From contig NZ_ALXE01000027.1 in the NCBI RefSeq assembly GCF_000295955.2, positions 1 to 64,000 of the forward strand: DNA of 64,000 nucleotides, written 5' to 3'. The translations under genes were made by a program, and so were the position numbers. The DNA comes from Pantoea sp. A4. Its GTDB lineage: Bacteria; Pseudomonadota; Gammaproteobacteria; Enterobacterales; Enterobacteriaceae. The notes beneath the pieces were generated by a model. The model was given only the letters and a program-made list of their open reading frames with translations, did not search any database and had not been told where the DNA came from. Shown here in pieces: positions 46,092 to 56,389 of the stretch; the stretch's first letter is position 1, and every line of letters begins with the position of its first letter.

Positions 46092-47960
46092 TTACTGGGC
46101 CTCCGCAGCATCGCCATATTTGATTTTGGCTTCCTTGCGCAGATTTTGCAGCAGGGCTTCAAAGGCTAACTGGGCATTGTTGTCCGTTACACCTTTTACC
46201 ATTGCATCAATCTGTGCCTGCGGCATGGTGCCCGCACTGACTTTATCCAGCGCAATCAATACCACGTTGCCCTGCATATCCTCGCTGACACCCCATGAAG
46301 GCTTACCAGCAGCAGGTTGAGGCAGGTCAAATACGGTTTGCACAATGCTGTCTTGCGTATTGCGATCCACGGTTTTCGTCGCGCTGAGGGTTAAACCAGC
46401 CGCGCCCAGTGCATCCTGTTTACCGGCTTTCAGATCGGCCAGCAGCTTGTCTGCCTGGGTCTTCGCCTGCTGCACGGCTTTATCGTGCTTCAGCGTATCG
46501 GTGATCTGGGCTTTAACCTCATCCAGCGGTTTTACCGCTTCCGGTTTGTGCTCACTGATCCGAACCACAAACGCACGGTCACCATCAACGGTAATGATGT
46601 CTGAGTTATTACCGGCACCGCCATTTTGACCCAGCAGTGAACCGTCAAACAGCACTTTCTTCACCTGATCAAAGTTGAGATCCTGTGGCACGTTATCACG
46701 ACCGAACCAGTTGGTTTCAACGGCTTTAACACCAGAAACCTGCTCTGCACTGCTCAGGGAAGCGTTGTTGTTATTCGCTGCATCGCTGACTTTCTGCTGC
46801 AGTTTGTAGAACGCATCAATCGCTTTTTCCTCTTTCACTTTCGTGGCCAGTGCGTCTTGCACTTCACTCAGCGGTTTCACCTGTTCTGGTTGCACATCAT
46901 CAAGACGCACGATCAGGAAGCCTACAGAAGATTTGATCACGCCTGAAAGCTGCCCTTTCTGCGTTAAACCGGCATTTTTCAGCTCGTCTGGTGTGGTTGT
47001 TGGTTCCAGCCAACCCATGTCTCCGCCTTTAGCCGACGAGATTGGGTCAATGGATTTTGCTTTCGCCAACGCGGCAAAATCACCACCGCTCTTCAGCTGC
47101 GCCAGCAGTGCATCTGCATCGGCTTGCGTTTTGGTCTGGATGACGCTGTAGCGGTTACGCTGCGGTTGGGTGTAATCCGCTTTGTGGCTGTCATACCAGT
47201 TCTGAATATCAGCTTGAGTTGGCGTTGTTTGCAGTGCAGCAGCATCGAGTTTGATGTAGCTCACACGGAACTGCTCAGCCGCCATGAAACTGCTCTGATG
47301 CTGTTTGTAATACTGGGCAATTTCATCATCAGTGACGGTCTGCTTCGCAGCCAGCGCGTTGACGTCAATTGTCGCTTCGCGGATGTCACGTTTCTGCGCC
47401 ACCAGGTCCACCAGCTTGCTGGTTTCGCCTTTCAGCATGAAATCGGTATTGGCAATAGCGTTAACCAACTGCTGGTTAGATAACTGCTTACGCAGCGCTT
47501 CAGCGTATTGATCGGCGGTGAAGCCCATATTGCCAATCAGGCTGTTATATTTCGCGTTGTCGAATTTGCCATTGGTCTGGAAAGCCGCCTGATTAAAGAT
47601 GGCCTGTTTGACCTGGTCATCTGTGATCGAGATGTGCAAATCTTTCTGATACTGAGCCAGCAGTGCCTGATCGATCAGCTGGGACAGTGCCTGCTGGCGA
47701 ACCTGCTGCATGTAACCTTCATTGGCGGCCAACTGTGAGAACTGGTCACCCAACTGCTGCTGCTGACGCGCACGTTCATTACTGAACGCCTGCTCCAGCT
47801 CAGCACGGCTAATTTCATGGCCGTTAACTTTTGCTGCGTAGTCGCTGGTTCCGCCAATCAGATAGTTACCCACGCTGGTCAGCACGAAGGAGAGAATAAT
47901 CACTCCCAAAATAATCTTGAGCACGACGTGACTTGATGCCGCGCGTAAATTGTCCATCAT
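46092..47960 (-). CDS. ppiD: Periplasmic folding chaperone PpiD
   Basis: A 622-residue inner-membrane-anchored chaperone at the Sec translocon. It has a short N-terminal cytoplasmic part, one membrane helix (VVLKIILGVIILSFVLTSVG), a SurA-like helical chaperone region, and a parvulin-type domain (SKGGDMGWLEPTTTPDELKNAG-like segment and GFLIVRLDDVQPEQ). In E. coli this parvulin domain is inactive as isomerase. E. coli PpiD has 623. Start ATG at 47960 or the adjacent ATG at 47957. It lies downstream of hupB as in E. coli. Confidence 0.95.
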   Translation of the reverse strand: MMDNLRAASSHVVLKIILGVIILSFVLTSVGNYLIGGTSDYAAKVNGHEISRAELEQAFSNERARQQQQLGDQFSQLAANEGYMQQVRQQALSQLIDQALLAQYQKDLHISITDDQVKQAIFNQAAFQTNGKFDNAKYNSLIGNMGFTADQYAEALRKQLSNQQLVNAIANTDFMLKGETSKLVDLVAQKRDIREATIDVNALAAKQTVTDDEIAQYYKQHQSSFMAAEQFRVSYIKLDAAALQTTPTQADIQNWYDSHKADYTQPQRNRYSVIQTKTQADADALLAQLKSGGDFAALAKAKSIDPISSAKGGDMGWLEPTTTPDELKNAGLTQKGQLSGVIKSSVGFLIVRLDDVQPEQVKPLSEVQDALATKVKEEKAIDAFYKLQQKVSDAANNNNASLSSAEQVSGVKAVETNWFGRDNVPQDLNFDQVKKVLFDGSLLGQNGGAGNNSDIITVDGDRAFVVRISEHKPEAVKPLDEVKAQITDTLKHDKAVQQAKTQADKLLADLKAGKQDALGAAGLTLSATKTVDRNTQDSIVQTVFDLPQPAAGKPSWGVSEDMQGNVVLIALDKVSAGTMPQAQIDAMVKGVTDNNAQLAFEALLQNLRKEAKIKYGDAAEAQ

Positions 47961-48098
47961 GGTATGACAACACTCCGCTGTAGTGTGAATTTAACGCTCA
48001 GTAACCCGCCTCAGTCCAAAAAAGAGGCGACGCAGTTGTAGAATCCACAACTGCCCCAGGTGAGACAAATACTTTCGTCATTTGTCACGCCACAGGAT

Positions 48099-48127
48099 AA
48101 AAAAAGGCACATCCGCAAGGATGTGCC
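48099..48127 (-). terminator. hupB intrinsic terminator
   Basis: GGCACATCC (48106-48114) pairs with GGATGTGCC (48119-48127) with loop GCAA. Seven A residues (48099-48105) give the U-run on the minus strand. Confidence 0.88.
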
Positions 48128-48198
48128 CGTATGTTACATGAGAACGCACTAATCGTCCTCAATCCACTAAAGAAAAGCTCTAATGGATGTGTCTGTCA

Positions 48199-48474
48199 TT
48201 ACGCGTTGACGGCGTCTTTCAGGGCTTTGCCCGCAGTGAAACCAGGCACTTTTGCCGCAGCGATGGTGATCTCTTGACCAGTCTGTGGATTACGGCCAGT
48301 ACGAGCTGCACGATCCTTGACTTTGAAAGTACCAAAACCAACCAGGGCTACATCTTCGCCTGACTTCAGTGAGTCAGTAACACCGGCAATGATGGCATCC
48401 AGTGCACGGCCAGCGGCTGCTTTAGAGATATCTGCATCTGCAGCAATTTTGTCGATCAACTGTGACTTATTCAC
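48199..48474 (-). CDS. hupB: DNA-binding protein HU-beta
   Basis: A 91-residue nucleoid protein that forms HU dimers with HU-alpha. Conserved [42 protein letters not shown] with the DNA-binding arm, and the C-terminal KALKDAVNA are visible. I chose the GTG at 48474 because E. coli hupB also starts with GTG at the same residue. The open frame extends 22 codons upstream without conservation. It lies between lon and ppiD as expected. Confidence 0.96.
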   Translation of the reverse strand: MNKSQLIDKIAADADISKAAAGRALDAIIAGVTDSLKSGEDVALVGFGTFKVKDRAARTGRNPQTGQEITIAAAKVPGFTAGKALKDAVNA

Positions 48475-48617
48475 TCTCTTCATCCCCTCGTTATTATTCC
48501 ACTCGCCCCGAACATCCAGCCGGTAACGAACGCGCAGCATTTATATCAAGCCTGTGAGGCTGAAACAACGGTAATCATCTTAAACGTTGTTCCAGCAGCT
48601 CTTAAAGGTAGCGACAC

Positions 48618-48652
48618 AAAAAAAGACTGGCAAGCGCCAATGTGCCTGCCAG
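48618..48652 (-). terminator. lon intrinsic terminator
   Basis: CTGGCA (48627-48632) pairs with TGCCAG (48647-48652), with further pairing inside. Seven A residues (48618-48624) form the U-run on the minus strand. Confidence 0.8.
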
Positions 48653-48686
48653 CCTCGCTTTTTTTAACGGACTTTGCCGTTAATCA

Positions 48687-51041
48687 CTATTTAGCGGTAA
48701 CAACCTGCATACCGTACGGCGAATTTTCCAGCGCAAAGGTCAAAACATCTTCAATGCGTTTCACCGGATGAATGGTCAAACTATCAATGACATTTTGTGG
48801 AATTTCTTCCAGATCGCGGGTGTTTTCGTCCGGGATCAGCACAGTTTTAATGCCGCCACGCAGTGCCGCCAGTAACTTCTCTTTCAAGCCGCCGATAGGC
48901 AGAACCTGGCCACGCAGGGTGATTTCACCCGTCATTGCCACATCCGAACGAACCGGATTGCCCGTAAGGCAAGAAACCAGTGCAGTACACATCGCGATAC
49001 CAGCACTTGGGCCATCTTTCGGTGTTGCACCTTCTGGCACGTGCACGTGAATATCACGTTTTTCATGGAAATCAGCGTTGATTCCCAGCTTATCTGCACG
49101 AGAACGCACCACGGTCAGCGCTGCCTGAATCGATTCCTGCATCACTTCACCGAGTGAACCGGTATAAGTCAGCTTACCTTTACCCGGTACGCTCGCCGTT
49201 TCAATCGTCAGCAGTTCACCACCCACTTCAGTCCACGCCAGGCCAGTAACCTGACCAACACGGTTTTCCGTGTCCGCGCGACCATAGTCAAAGCGCTGAA
49301 TACCGAGGTAGTCTTTCAGGTTCTCACCATTAATGGTGATGTGCTTCAGGTTTTTGTCCATCAGCAGCGCTTTCACCGCTTTACGGCACAGCTTAGAGAG
49401 CTCACGTTCCAGGCTACGTACACCCGCTTCACGCGTATAGAAACGAATGATGCCAAGGATAGCGCTGTCCTCTACGGTCAGCTCTTTCTCTTTCAGAGCA
49501 TTACGTTCAATCTGCTTCGGCAGCAAGTGCTGGCGTGCAATATTGAGTTTCTCATCTTCGGTGTAGCCTGAGAGACGAATGACTTCCATACGATCCAGCA
49601 GAGGTGCCGGAATGTTCATGGAGTTAGACGTCGCAACGAACATCACGTCCGAGAGATCGTAATCAACTTCAAGATAGTGATCGTTAAAAGCAATGTTCTG
49701 TTCTGGATCAAGCACTTCTAACAGTGCCGACGCCGGATCGCCGCGCATGTCCGAAGACATTTTGTCGATCTCATCCAGCAAGAACAGTGGGTTTTTCACC
49801 CCGACTTTTGCCATTTTCTGAATCAGTTTGCCTGGCATAGAGCCAATATAGGTACGACGGTGTCCACGGATTTCCGCTTCATCACGTACGCCACCCAGCG
49901 CCATACGCACGTATTTACGTCCTGTCGCTTTTGCAATTGACTGACCCAAAGAGGTCTTACCCACACCCGGTGGTCCCACCAGGCACAAGATTGGCCCTTT
50001 GATCTTGCTGACACGACTCTGCACCGCAAGATACTCAAGGATGCGATCTTTCACGCGCTCAAGGCCGTGGTGATCGGTATCCAGCGTTTCCTGTGCTTTA
50101 CGCAGGTCTTTCTTCACCTTGCTGCGTGCATTCCACGGAACCTGAACCATCCAGTCAATGTAGCCACGTACTACGGTCGCTTCTGCGGACATAGGTGACA
50201 TCATTTTCAGTTTTTGCAGTTCAGCTTCAGCTTTTTCACGCGCTTCGGTTGGCATTTTTGCCAGCTCGATTTTACGCTTCAGCGCTTCAAATTCGTCAGG
50301 CGCATCATCCATCTCGCCCAACTCTTTCTGAATGGCTTTCATTTGCTCATTCAGATAGTACTCGCGCTGGCTCTTCTCCATCTGCTTTTTCACCCGGTTA
50401 CGGATGCGTTTTTCAACTTGCAGCAGATCGATTTCAGATTCCATCATCGCCATCAGATACTCAAGACGTTCGTTGACGTCTGACATCTCCAGCACTGACT
50501 GTTTATCGGCCAGTTTCAACGGCATATGCGCTGCAACGGTGTCTGCCAGGCGGGCAGCATCGTCGATATTGCTCAGGGAAGTGAGCACTTCTGGCGGAAT
50601 TTTTTTATTAAGTTTGATGTAGCCTTCGAACTGATTGATTGCAGTTCGCACCAATACTTCCTGCTCACGTTCTTCAATTTCTGGTGAGTCAAGGTATTCG
50701 GCTTGGGCAACAAAATGGTCACCGTTATCTGCCAGTGTAGTGATACGGGCACGCTGAAGCCCCTCCACCAACACTTTGACCGTGCCGTCAGGCAGTTTCA
50801 GCATCTGCAATACAGAAGCAACAGTACCTACTGCGAAAAGATCATTAATGCCAGGTTCATCCGTTGAAGCCTCTTTCTGTGCTACCAGCATGATCTTTTT
50901 ATCATGATCCATTGCGGCTTCGAGGCACCGAATTGATTTTTCCCGACCAACAAACAACGGAATTACCATGTGCGGATAAACCACCACGTCGCGCAGAGGC
51001 AACACGGGGATTTCAATGCGTTCAGAACGCTCAGGATTCAT
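48687..51041 (-). CDS. lon: ATP-dependent protease Lon
   Basis: A 784-residue AAA+ serine protease of the cytosol (same length as E. coli Lon). It has the N-terminal LAN domain ([23 protein letters not shown]), Walker [11 protein letters not shown], Walker [12 protein letters not shown], and the Ser-Lys catalytic dyad in [11 protein letters not shown] (Ser) and [10 protein letters not shown] (Lys). It degrades misfolded proteins, RcsA, SulA and others. A sigma-32-like promoter is seen upstream. Order clpP-clpX-lon-hupB is conserved. Confidence 0.98.
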   Translation of the reverse strand: MNPERSERIEIPVLPLRDVVVYPHMVIPLFVGREKSIRCLEAAMDHDKKIMLVAQKEASTDEPGINDLFAVGTVASVLQMLKLPDGTVKVLVEGLQRARITTLADNGDHFVAQAEYLDSPEIEEREQEVLVRTAINQFEGYIKLNKKIPPEVLTSLSNIDDAARLADTVAAHMPLKLADKQSVLEMSDVNERLEYLMAMMESEIDLLQVEKRIRNRVKKQMEKSQREYYLNEQMKAIQKELGEMDDAPDEFEALKRKIELAKMPTEAREKAEAELQKLKMMSPMSAEATVVRGYIDWMVQVPWNARSKVKKDLRKAQETLDTDHHGLERVKDRILEYLAVQSRVSKIKGPILCLVGPPGVGKTSLGQSIAKATGRKYVRMALGGVRDEAEIRGHRRTYIGSMPGKLIQKMAKVGVKNPLFLLDEIDKMSSDMRGDPASALLEVLDPEQNIAFNDHYLEVDYDLSDVMFVATSNSMNIPAPLLDRMEVIRLSGYTEDEKLNIARQHLLPKQIERNALKEKELTVEDSAILGIIRFYTREAGVRSLERELSKLCRKAVKALLMDKNLKHITINGENLKDYLGIQRFDYGRADTENRVGQVTGLAWTEVGGELLTIETASVPGKGKLTYTGSLGEVMQESIQAALTVVRSRADKLGINADFHEKRDIHVHVPEGATPKDGPSAGIAMCTALVSCLTGNPVRSDVAMTGEITLRGQVLPIGGLKEKLLAALRGGIKTVLIPDENTRDLEEIPQNVIDSLTIHPVKRIEDVLTFALENSPYGMQVVTAK

Positions 51042-51126
51042 AGAGCTCTCTCTTAGTTTAGTGTCCGCCAGGTGGTGGGTAACGCAGAGTGCGGAAATGC
51101 GCAGTTAAACCCACAGGTATCTGAGT

Positions 51127-51153
51127 ATATGGGGATGCTTAGCCGACATTCAA
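51127..51153 (-). promoter_or_regulatory. Heat-shock (sigma-32) promoter of lon
   Basis: On the minus strand TTGAATG (51153-51147) and CCCCATAT (51134-51127) are 12 bp apart. The CCCCAT box is diagnostic of sigma-32 promoters and matches the E. coli lon promoter. Confidence 0.8.
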
Positions 51154-51171
51154 TGTTGGAAGGGCGAGAAA

Positions 51172-51199
51172 AGTAAAAGGGGAAAGAATTTTCCCCTTT
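51172..51199 (-). terminator. clpX terminator
   Basis: AAAGGGGAAA (51176-51185) pairs with TTTCCCCTTT (51190-51199). The following minus-strand sequence is T-rich. It separates clpX from lon. Confidence 0.8.
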
Positions 51200-51229
51200 A
51201 TTGTTTAAGTGTGTGGATTTATTGGTTAA

Positions 51230-52501
51230 TTATTCACCAGAAGCCTGAGCTTCGTGCTTACCATAAATCAACAGCGGTTCAGATTCACCGCCAATCACTG
51301 AGTCATCAATGACCACTTTTTCCACGCCGTCCATAGAAGGCAGGTCATACATGGTTTCCAGCAGTGCAGCTTCAACGATGGAGCGCAGACCACGAGCACC
51401 GGTTTTACGTGACATCGCTTTCTTCGCGATCGCCGTTAAGGCTTCTTCACGGAACTCCAACTCTACGCCTTCCAGGTTGAACAGCGCCTGATACTGCTTC
51501 GTCAGCGCATTTTTTGGCTCACGCAGGATCTGGATCAGGGCTTCTTCACTCAGTTCATTCAGCGTTGCAACCACTGGCAGACGACCGATGAATTCAGGGA
51601 TCAGACCAAATTTGATCAGATCTTCTGGCTCAACCTGCGCCAGCAGCTCACCTTCACCGGCTTTCTCTGATTTGCCTTTCACCACCGCGCCAAAACCAAT
51701 GCCTGAGCCGGTTTCAACACGCTGCGCGATGACTTTATCCAGACCGGCGAATGCGCCACCACAGATAAACAGAATTTTTGAGGTATCAACCTGCAAGAAC
51801 TCCTGCTGTGGGTGCTTACGTCCACCCTGCGGCGGAACGGCAGCCACTGTACCTTCAATCAGTTTCAGCAACGCCTGCTGTACACCTTCACCGGAGACGT
51901 CACGGGTGATCGATGGGTTGTCAGACTTACGTGAAATCTTGTCGATTTCATCGATGTAGACAATACCACGCTGCGCTTTCTGTACATCGTAGTCGCACTT
52001 CTGCAGCAGTTTCTGGATGATATTCTCTACGTCTTCACCCACATAACCCGCTTCGGTCAGGGTGGTAGCATCGGCCATGGTAAATGGCACATCTAACAGC
52101 CGCGCCAGCGTCTCAGCCAGTAAGGTTTTACCGCTACCGGTTGGGCCAATCAGCAAAATGTTACTTTTGCCCAGCTCAATGCCGTTACTGGTGTCGCCAT
52201 TACGCAGACGTTTGTAGTGGTTGTACACCGCTACGGCCAGCACCTTTTTCGCTCTCTCCTGCCCGATTACGTAATCATCGAGGTGATGGCGGATTTCGTG
52301 TGGCGTCGGCAGCGCACTGCGCTCGCGATGCGGTGCGACTTCTTTAATCTCTTCGCGGATGATGTCATTGCATAAATCAACACATTCATCGCAGATATAC
52401 ACTGACGGCCCGGCAATCAGCTTACGCACTTCATGCTGGCTTTTGCCGCAAAAAGAGCAGTACAGCAGCTTACCTGAACCGTCTTTGCGCTTATCTGTCA
52501 T
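51230..52501 (-). CDS. clpX: ClpX ATPase subunit of ClpXP protease
   Basis: A 423-residue AAA+ unfoldase (E. coli 424). It has an N-terminal C4 zinc-binding domain (C15, C18, C37, C40 in CSFCGK...CDECVDLC), Walker [16 protein letters not shown], pore loop GYVGED and the ClpP-docking IGF loop in SGIGFGAVV. It feeds ssrA-tagged and other substrates to ClpP. It lies 135 nt after clpP with an internal promoter possible. Confidence 0.98.
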   Translation of the reverse strand: MTDKRKDGSGKLLYCSFCGKSQHEVRKLIAGPSVYICDECVDLCNDIIREEIKEVAPHRERSALPTPHEIRHHLDDYVIGQERAKKVLAVAVYNHYKRLRNGDTSNGIELGKSNILLIGPTGSGKTLLAETLARLLDVPFTMADATTLTEAGYVGEDVENIIQKLLQKCDYDVQKAQRGIVYIDEIDKISRKSDNPSITRDVSGEGVQQALLKLIEGTVAAVPPQGGRKHPQQEFLQVDTSKILFICGGAFAGLDKVIAQRVETGSGIGFGAVVKGKSEKAGEGELLAQVEPEDLIKFGLIPEFIGRLPVVATLNELSEEALIQILREPKNALTKQYQALFNLEGVELEFREEALTAIAKKAMSRKTGARGLRSIVEAALLETMYDLPSMDGVEKVVIDDSVIGGESEPLLIYGKHEAQASGE

Positions 52502-52636
52502 CAGTTAACCTCTTCTTGTTCTCAGGCCATACAGAGGTACGGCGATGGCCGCGTAAGCGCGACCACTAATCATTCAACACAACTGCCCGCTCCTCGCTAA
52601 CTATAGTTCAGAGTGCAGCGACACAGGCAGAGGGTC

Positions 52637-53260
52637 TTATTTACGATGCGTTAAAATAGAGTCTACCAGGCCATACTCTACAGCTTCACTCGCAGAGAGG
52701 AAACGGTCGCGCTCGGTATCACGCTCAATTTCTTCCAGCGTTTTGCCCGTATGTTCAGCCATCAACTCATTCATACGCTGTTTCACTTTCAGGATTTCAC
52801 GCGCATGGATTTCGATATCCGTTGCCTGGCCCTGGTAGCCGCCCAGCGGTTGGTGAATCATGACACGCGAGTTTGGCAGGCAGAAACGCTTACCCTTAGT
52901 CCCTGCGGTCAGCAGGAATGCGCCCATTGAGCACGCCTGGCCCATACAGATGGTGCTGACATCAGGTTTGATGAACTTCATGGTGTCGTAGATCGACATC
53001 CCGGCAGTAATCACACCACCTGGGGAGTTGATGTACAGATAGATATCTTTTTCCGGGTTTTCTGCTTCCAGAAACAGCATCTGCGCAACAATCAGGTTGG
53101 CCATATGATCTTCAACCTGTCCGGTCAGGAAGATCACACGCTCTTTGAGCAGGCGGGAGTAAATGTCGTAAGAACGCTCACCCCGTGAGGTTTGTTCAAC
53201 CACCATTGGCACCAGCGCCATGTGCGGTGCAGTAAATTCGCGATCGCCACTGTATGACAT
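52637..53260 (-). CDS. clpP: ClpP proteolytic subunit
   Basis: A 207-residue serine protease (same length as E. coli). The catalytic Ser111 lies in [13 protein letters not shown] and His136 in [12 protein letters not shown]. The propeptide is expected to be removed near residue 14 (APHMALVPM). Cys110 replaces the usual Ala directly before the active Ser. I chose the ATG at 53260 behind AGGAG; the frame extends 36 codons upstream into the leader without conservation. A sigma-32 promoter lies about 140 bp upstream. Confidence 0.97.
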   Translation of the reverse strand: MSYSGDREFTAPHMALVPMVVEQTSRGERSYDIYSRLLKERVIFLTGQVEDHMANLIVAQMLFLEAENPEKDIYLYINSPGGVITAGMSIYDTMKFIKPDVSTICMGQACSMGAFLLTAGTKGKRFCLPNSRVMIHQPLGGYQGQATDIEIHAREILKVKQRMNELMAEHTGKTLEEIERDTERDRFLSASEAVEYGLVDSILTHRK

Positions 53261-53398
53261 TACCGTCTCCTGGAAAAAATTCATTGGCAACATGCTGTAC
53301 CGATGTTGCCTGAGCCGAAAAGCATTTTGCCCTTCTACATCAGCCATTCCATCCTCTGGATGGGTCATCAGTCAGTTTCTGTTTCAGGCATTCCTTGT

Positions 53399-53427
53399 AT
53401 CTGGGGATGCGACCCAGTTATTTCAAG
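53399..53427 (-). promoter_or_regulatory. Heat-shock (sigma-32) promoter of clpP-clpX
   Basis: On the minus strand CTTGAAA (53427-53421) and CCCCAGAT (53406-53399) are 14 bp apart, a very good fit to the sigma-32 consensus. Confidence 0.85.
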
Positions 53428-53520
53428 CATAACAACCTTTTTCTCAATCGCTAACCCTGAAAAAGCGCATCAGGGTGAATTTGCTGCTTAATTGAGCAAA
53501 AACAAGGGTTATACCGGTAA

Positions 53521-53558
53521 AAAACAAAAAAAAGCCCGCAACTGCAGCAGTCGCGGGC
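53521..53558 (-). terminator. tig intrinsic terminator
   Basis: An 11-bp stem (GCCCGCAACTG with CAGTCGCGGGC, 53534-53558, one wobble pair) precedes a long A-run on the plus strand, i.e. a U-run on the tig transcript. Confidence 0.9.
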
Positions 53559-53580
53559 CGGGTACTTTCAGAACGGAAGA

Positions 53581-54885
53581 TTAGACGTTAGCGGTCTGAT
53601 TCATCAGTTCCTGGAAGTTAGTGGCTTTCTCAGTCACTTTCGCTTTTTCCAGCACCGCTTCAACAGCCTGCTCTTCCAGAGCCACGTTACGCATGTTGTT
53701 CATCAGCTCGTTGTTTTTGCTGTAGAACTCGATAACTTCCTGTGGATCTTCGTAGGCAGAAGCCATTTCTTCGATCAGGGCAGCAACGCGTGCTTCGTCA
53801 GCTTTCAGCTCGTGGGTACGGATAACTTCACCCAGCAGCAGGCCAACAACAACGCGACGTTTAGCCTGCTCTTCGAACAGTTCACGTGGCAGTTCCAGCG
53901 CTTGCTTCTCGTTACCACCGAAACGCTGTGCAGCCTGACGACGCAGAACGTCGATTTCGCTGTCGATCAGCGCAGCTGGCACGTCGATTTCGTTAGCAGC
54001 AACCAGACCATCAATTGCCTGGCTCTTCACGCGGTTGCGGATTGCGCCTTTCAGCTCACGCTGCATGTTTTTACGTACTTCAGCACGCAGACCAGCAACT
54101 GAACCATCTTCAACGCCGAAACGTTTGATGAACTCTTCAGTCAGCTCTGGCAGCTCACGCGTTTCGACTTTCTTCAGGACGATTTCAAACTTCGCATCTT
54201 TCCCTTTCAGGTTTTCTGCGTGGTAATCTTCCGGGAATTTAACGTCGATAGTGAAGGTTTCGCCCGCTTTGTGGCCAACAACACCTTCTTCGAAGCCTGG
54301 AATCATACGACCCTGGCCCATCGCCAGTACGAAGTCAGACGCTTTGCCGCCTTCGAACTCTTCACCGTCTACAGAACCGGTGAAATCGATGGTAGCGCGA
54401 TCTTCAGCAGTCGCTGCTGCTTCGCTCTCAGTCCAGGTCGCCTGCTGCTTACGCAGAGTTTCCAGCATGGTGTCAACGTCTTCGTCGTTAACTTCCACAA
54501 CTGGTTTCTCAACTTCGATAGACTCCAGACCCTGCAGTTCAACTTCCGGGTAAACTTCAAACTCTACCGCGTAGGTGAAGTCCTGGCCTTCGGTGTACTC
54601 GCCTGGCACGTAGTTAGGTGCGCCAGCCGGGTTGATTTTCTCTTTGATGATTGCATCAACGAAGTTGCGGGTCATCAGTTCGCCCAGCACATCCTGACGA
54701 ACAGAAGCGCCATAGCGCTGCTCGATGATTTTGCTCGGCACTTTACCTTTACGGAAACCGTCGATACGGACTTTCTTAGCCACTTCCACCAGTTCTTTCT
54801 TAACGGCGCTATCGATGCTGTCAGCTGCAACAGTAATCGTAATGCGACGGCCCAGACCCTGAGTGGTTTCTACTGAAACTGTCAT
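53581..54885 (-). CDS. tig: Trigger factor
   Basis: A 434-residue ribosome-bound chaperone (E. coli 432). The N-terminal ribosome-binding domain keeps the [17 protein letters not shown] loop. The FKBP-type isomerase domain follows ([22 protein letters not shown] ... [16 protein letters not shown]), then the helical chaperone arms. It starts [14 protein letters not shown]. It precedes the clpP-clpX-lon cluster as usual. Confidence 0.98.
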   Translation of the reverse strand: MTVSVETTQGLGRRITITVAADSIDSAVKKELVEVAKKVRIDGFRKGKVPSKIIEQRYGASVRQDVLGELMTRNFVDAIIKEKINPAGAPNYVPGEYTEGQDFTYAVEFEVYPEVELQGLESIEVEKPVVEVNDEDVDTMLETLRKQQATWTESEAAATAEDRATIDFTGSVDGEEFEGGKASDFVLAMGQGRMIPGFEEGVVGHKAGETFTIDVKFPEDYHAENLKGKDAKFEIVLKKVETRELPELTEEFIKRFGVEDGSVAGLRAEVRKNMQRELKGAIRNRVKSQAIDGLVAANEIDVPAALIDSEIDVLRRQAAQRFGGNEKQALELPRELFEEQAKRRVVVGLLLGEVIRTHELKADEARVAALIEEMASAYEDPQEVIEFYSKNNELMNNMRNVALEEQAVEAVLEKAKVTEKATNFQELMNQTANV

Positions 54886-55141
54886 CTTGATACCTCAAAA
54901 AATCACGTGCTCGGTCAACTTCAGACACCACACATTGTGTAATGCGCGTATCCAACAACCGGGACAGCTTCTGCGAAGAGACCGTTCCCTGTTACCAGAA
55001 GCGTCCCGAAGACATTCCGGAAAAATAGACGCCGCATTATAGCGGCATCACTGGAATGAGTCGAGGACGCAAACTCACCACTTTTTAACGACTTCGCCGC
55101 TTTTTTGCGCTATGGATCGCGTTTATTAATCAAATGGCAAT

Positions 55142-55162
55142 AAAAAACGGCCCGGAGGCCGT
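55142..55162 (-). terminator. bolA intrinsic terminator
   Basis: ACGGCC (55147-55152) pairs with GGCCGT (55157-55162) with loop CGGA; the A-run on the plus strand gives a U-run after bolA. Confidence 0.8.
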
Positions 55163-55183
55163 CTGTTAAACTGTTCACTGACA

Positions 55184-55498
55184 TTATGCCAGCGTACCTG
55201 CTCCCCGACAGTTGGGGGAAGCCAGCACCGTGTCTTGTAGTCCTGCCCACTCTTTTTCTGTGTAGGTGTGGAGCGCCAATGCATGGACACTGCCTGACAA
55301 CTCGGTCGTCAGCTCGCTATAAATAGCACGATGACGAGCAAGGAAACGCTGTCCGGTAAAACGCTCACTGACAATCACCACTTTAAAATGGCTCTCTGAT
55401 CCTGCCGGCACGTTGTGTCGGTAACTTTCGTCGACCACTTCCAGATGTGCCGGTTGGAACGCGTTACGCAATTTTTCTTCTATGTCTTCGCGAATCAT
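55184..55498 (-). CDS. bolA: BolA-family protein
   Basis: A 104-residue transcription regulator and glutaredoxin partner (E. coli 105). It begins [21 protein letters not shown]. The BolA core is [28 protein letters not shown], and the conserved His in [14 protein letters not shown] is a likely [2Fe-2S] ligand in the complex with Grx4. It is divergent from yajG. Confidence 0.96.
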   Translation of the reverse strand: MIREDIEEKLRNAFQPAHLEVVDESYRHNVPAGSESHFKVVIVSERFTGQRFLARHRAIYSELTTELSGSVHALALHTYTEKEWAGLQDTVLASPNCRGAGTLA

Positions 55499-55762
55499 GT
55501 TTACACTCCTTGACGGCGAGAGGGGTGCCTCATCTGTTTAAATATTAGTAGGTTTTGGCGTCACCGCTCCGGCGCATGATAAAAATCCTGACCTGCATCG
55601 CATGATATAGAGGAAAATGGCGAGATCAATCCAGCGTCGCCTTCCTCATGTAAAAAACTCCTTTACAATCAATTTCCGGCAAGTCGGGGCTTTTTTCACC
55701 GCAACGCTTTGTTATGATGGCCACAGTTTTGCAAGTCAACCTCAATGCTAACGAGAAAGAGT

Positions 55763-56341
55763 ATGTTAAAGAAACTGTTCTTCCCCCTGCTGGCCGCTTT
55801 TATTCTGGCCGGTTGTGCAGCCAGCACCAACACCTTAGATGTTCAACCACGTATTCAACTGCCTTCGCAGGACCCAAGCCTGATGGGGATCACCGTCAGC
55901 ATCAATGGTGCCGATCAGCGTACTGACCAGGCCCTGGCGAAAGTGAACCGTGACGGTCAACTGGTGACCTTAACCCCTTCCCGCGATCTGCGCTTCCTGC
56001 TTCAGGAAGTGCTGGAGAAGCAGATGACCGCACGCGGTTATATGGTGGGGCCAAACGGCGCAGTCGATCTGCAAATTGTGGTTAACAACCTGTACGCAGA
56101 TGTCACTGAAGGCAACGTGCGCTACAGCATTACCACGAAAGCCGATATCTCTATCATCGCGACAGCCCAAAACGGCAACAAGATGGTGAAAAACTACCGT
56201 CAGACTTACAGTCAGGAAGGCGCGTTTAGTGCGACCAATGACAAAATCACCAAAGCGGTTAACAGCACGCTGGGTGACGTAATTGCCGATATGGCGCAAG
56301 ACACCACCATCCATAACTTCATCAAACAAAACGCACATTAA
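55763..56341 (+). CDS. yajG: Lipoprotein YajG
   Basis: A 192-residue lipoprotein of the YajG/LPP20-like family (E. coli 192). The signal peptide MLKKLFFPLLAAFILAGC ends in a lipobox with Ala-Ala next. I chose the ATG at 55763 after GAGAAAGAG; an ATG six codons upstream is possible. Function unknown; the pair with ampG is conserved and co-transcription was shown in E. coli. Confidence 0.93.
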   Translation: MLKKLFFPLLAAFILAGCAASTNTLDVQPRIQLPSQDPSLMGITVSINGADQRTDQALAKVNRDGQLVTLTPSRDLRFLLQEVLEKQMTARGYMVGPNGAVDLQIVVNNLYADVTEGNVRYSITTKADISIIATAQNGNKMVKNYRQTYSQEGAFSATNDKITKAVNSTLGDVIADMAQDTTIHNFIKQNAH

Positions 56342-56352
56342 TCTGTGCTCTT

Positions 56353-56373
56353 TGCCCGGCGCTCAGCCGGGCA
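56353..56373 (+). terminator. Hairpin between yajG and ampG
   Basis: TGCCCGGC (56353-56360) pairs with GCCGGGCA (56366-56373) and is followed by a short T-rich stretch. It could partly terminate transcription after yajG and so lower ampG expression. Confidence 0.55.
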
Positions 56374-56389
56374 TTGTCTTAAGGTCACT

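Larger units (their letters stand above)
53261..53580. other. 320-nt gap between tig and clpP
   Basis: This stretch holds the tig terminator and the clpP heat-shock promoter, each listed separately, plus a long untranslated leader of clpP. No further gene is supported. Confidence 0.7.

Noticed and set aside
46092..47960. Long plus-strand frames opposite ppiD (and similarly opposite htpG, cyoB and acrB)
   Set aside because: They mirror the codon structure of strongly conserved genes on the other strand and show no independent start signals.
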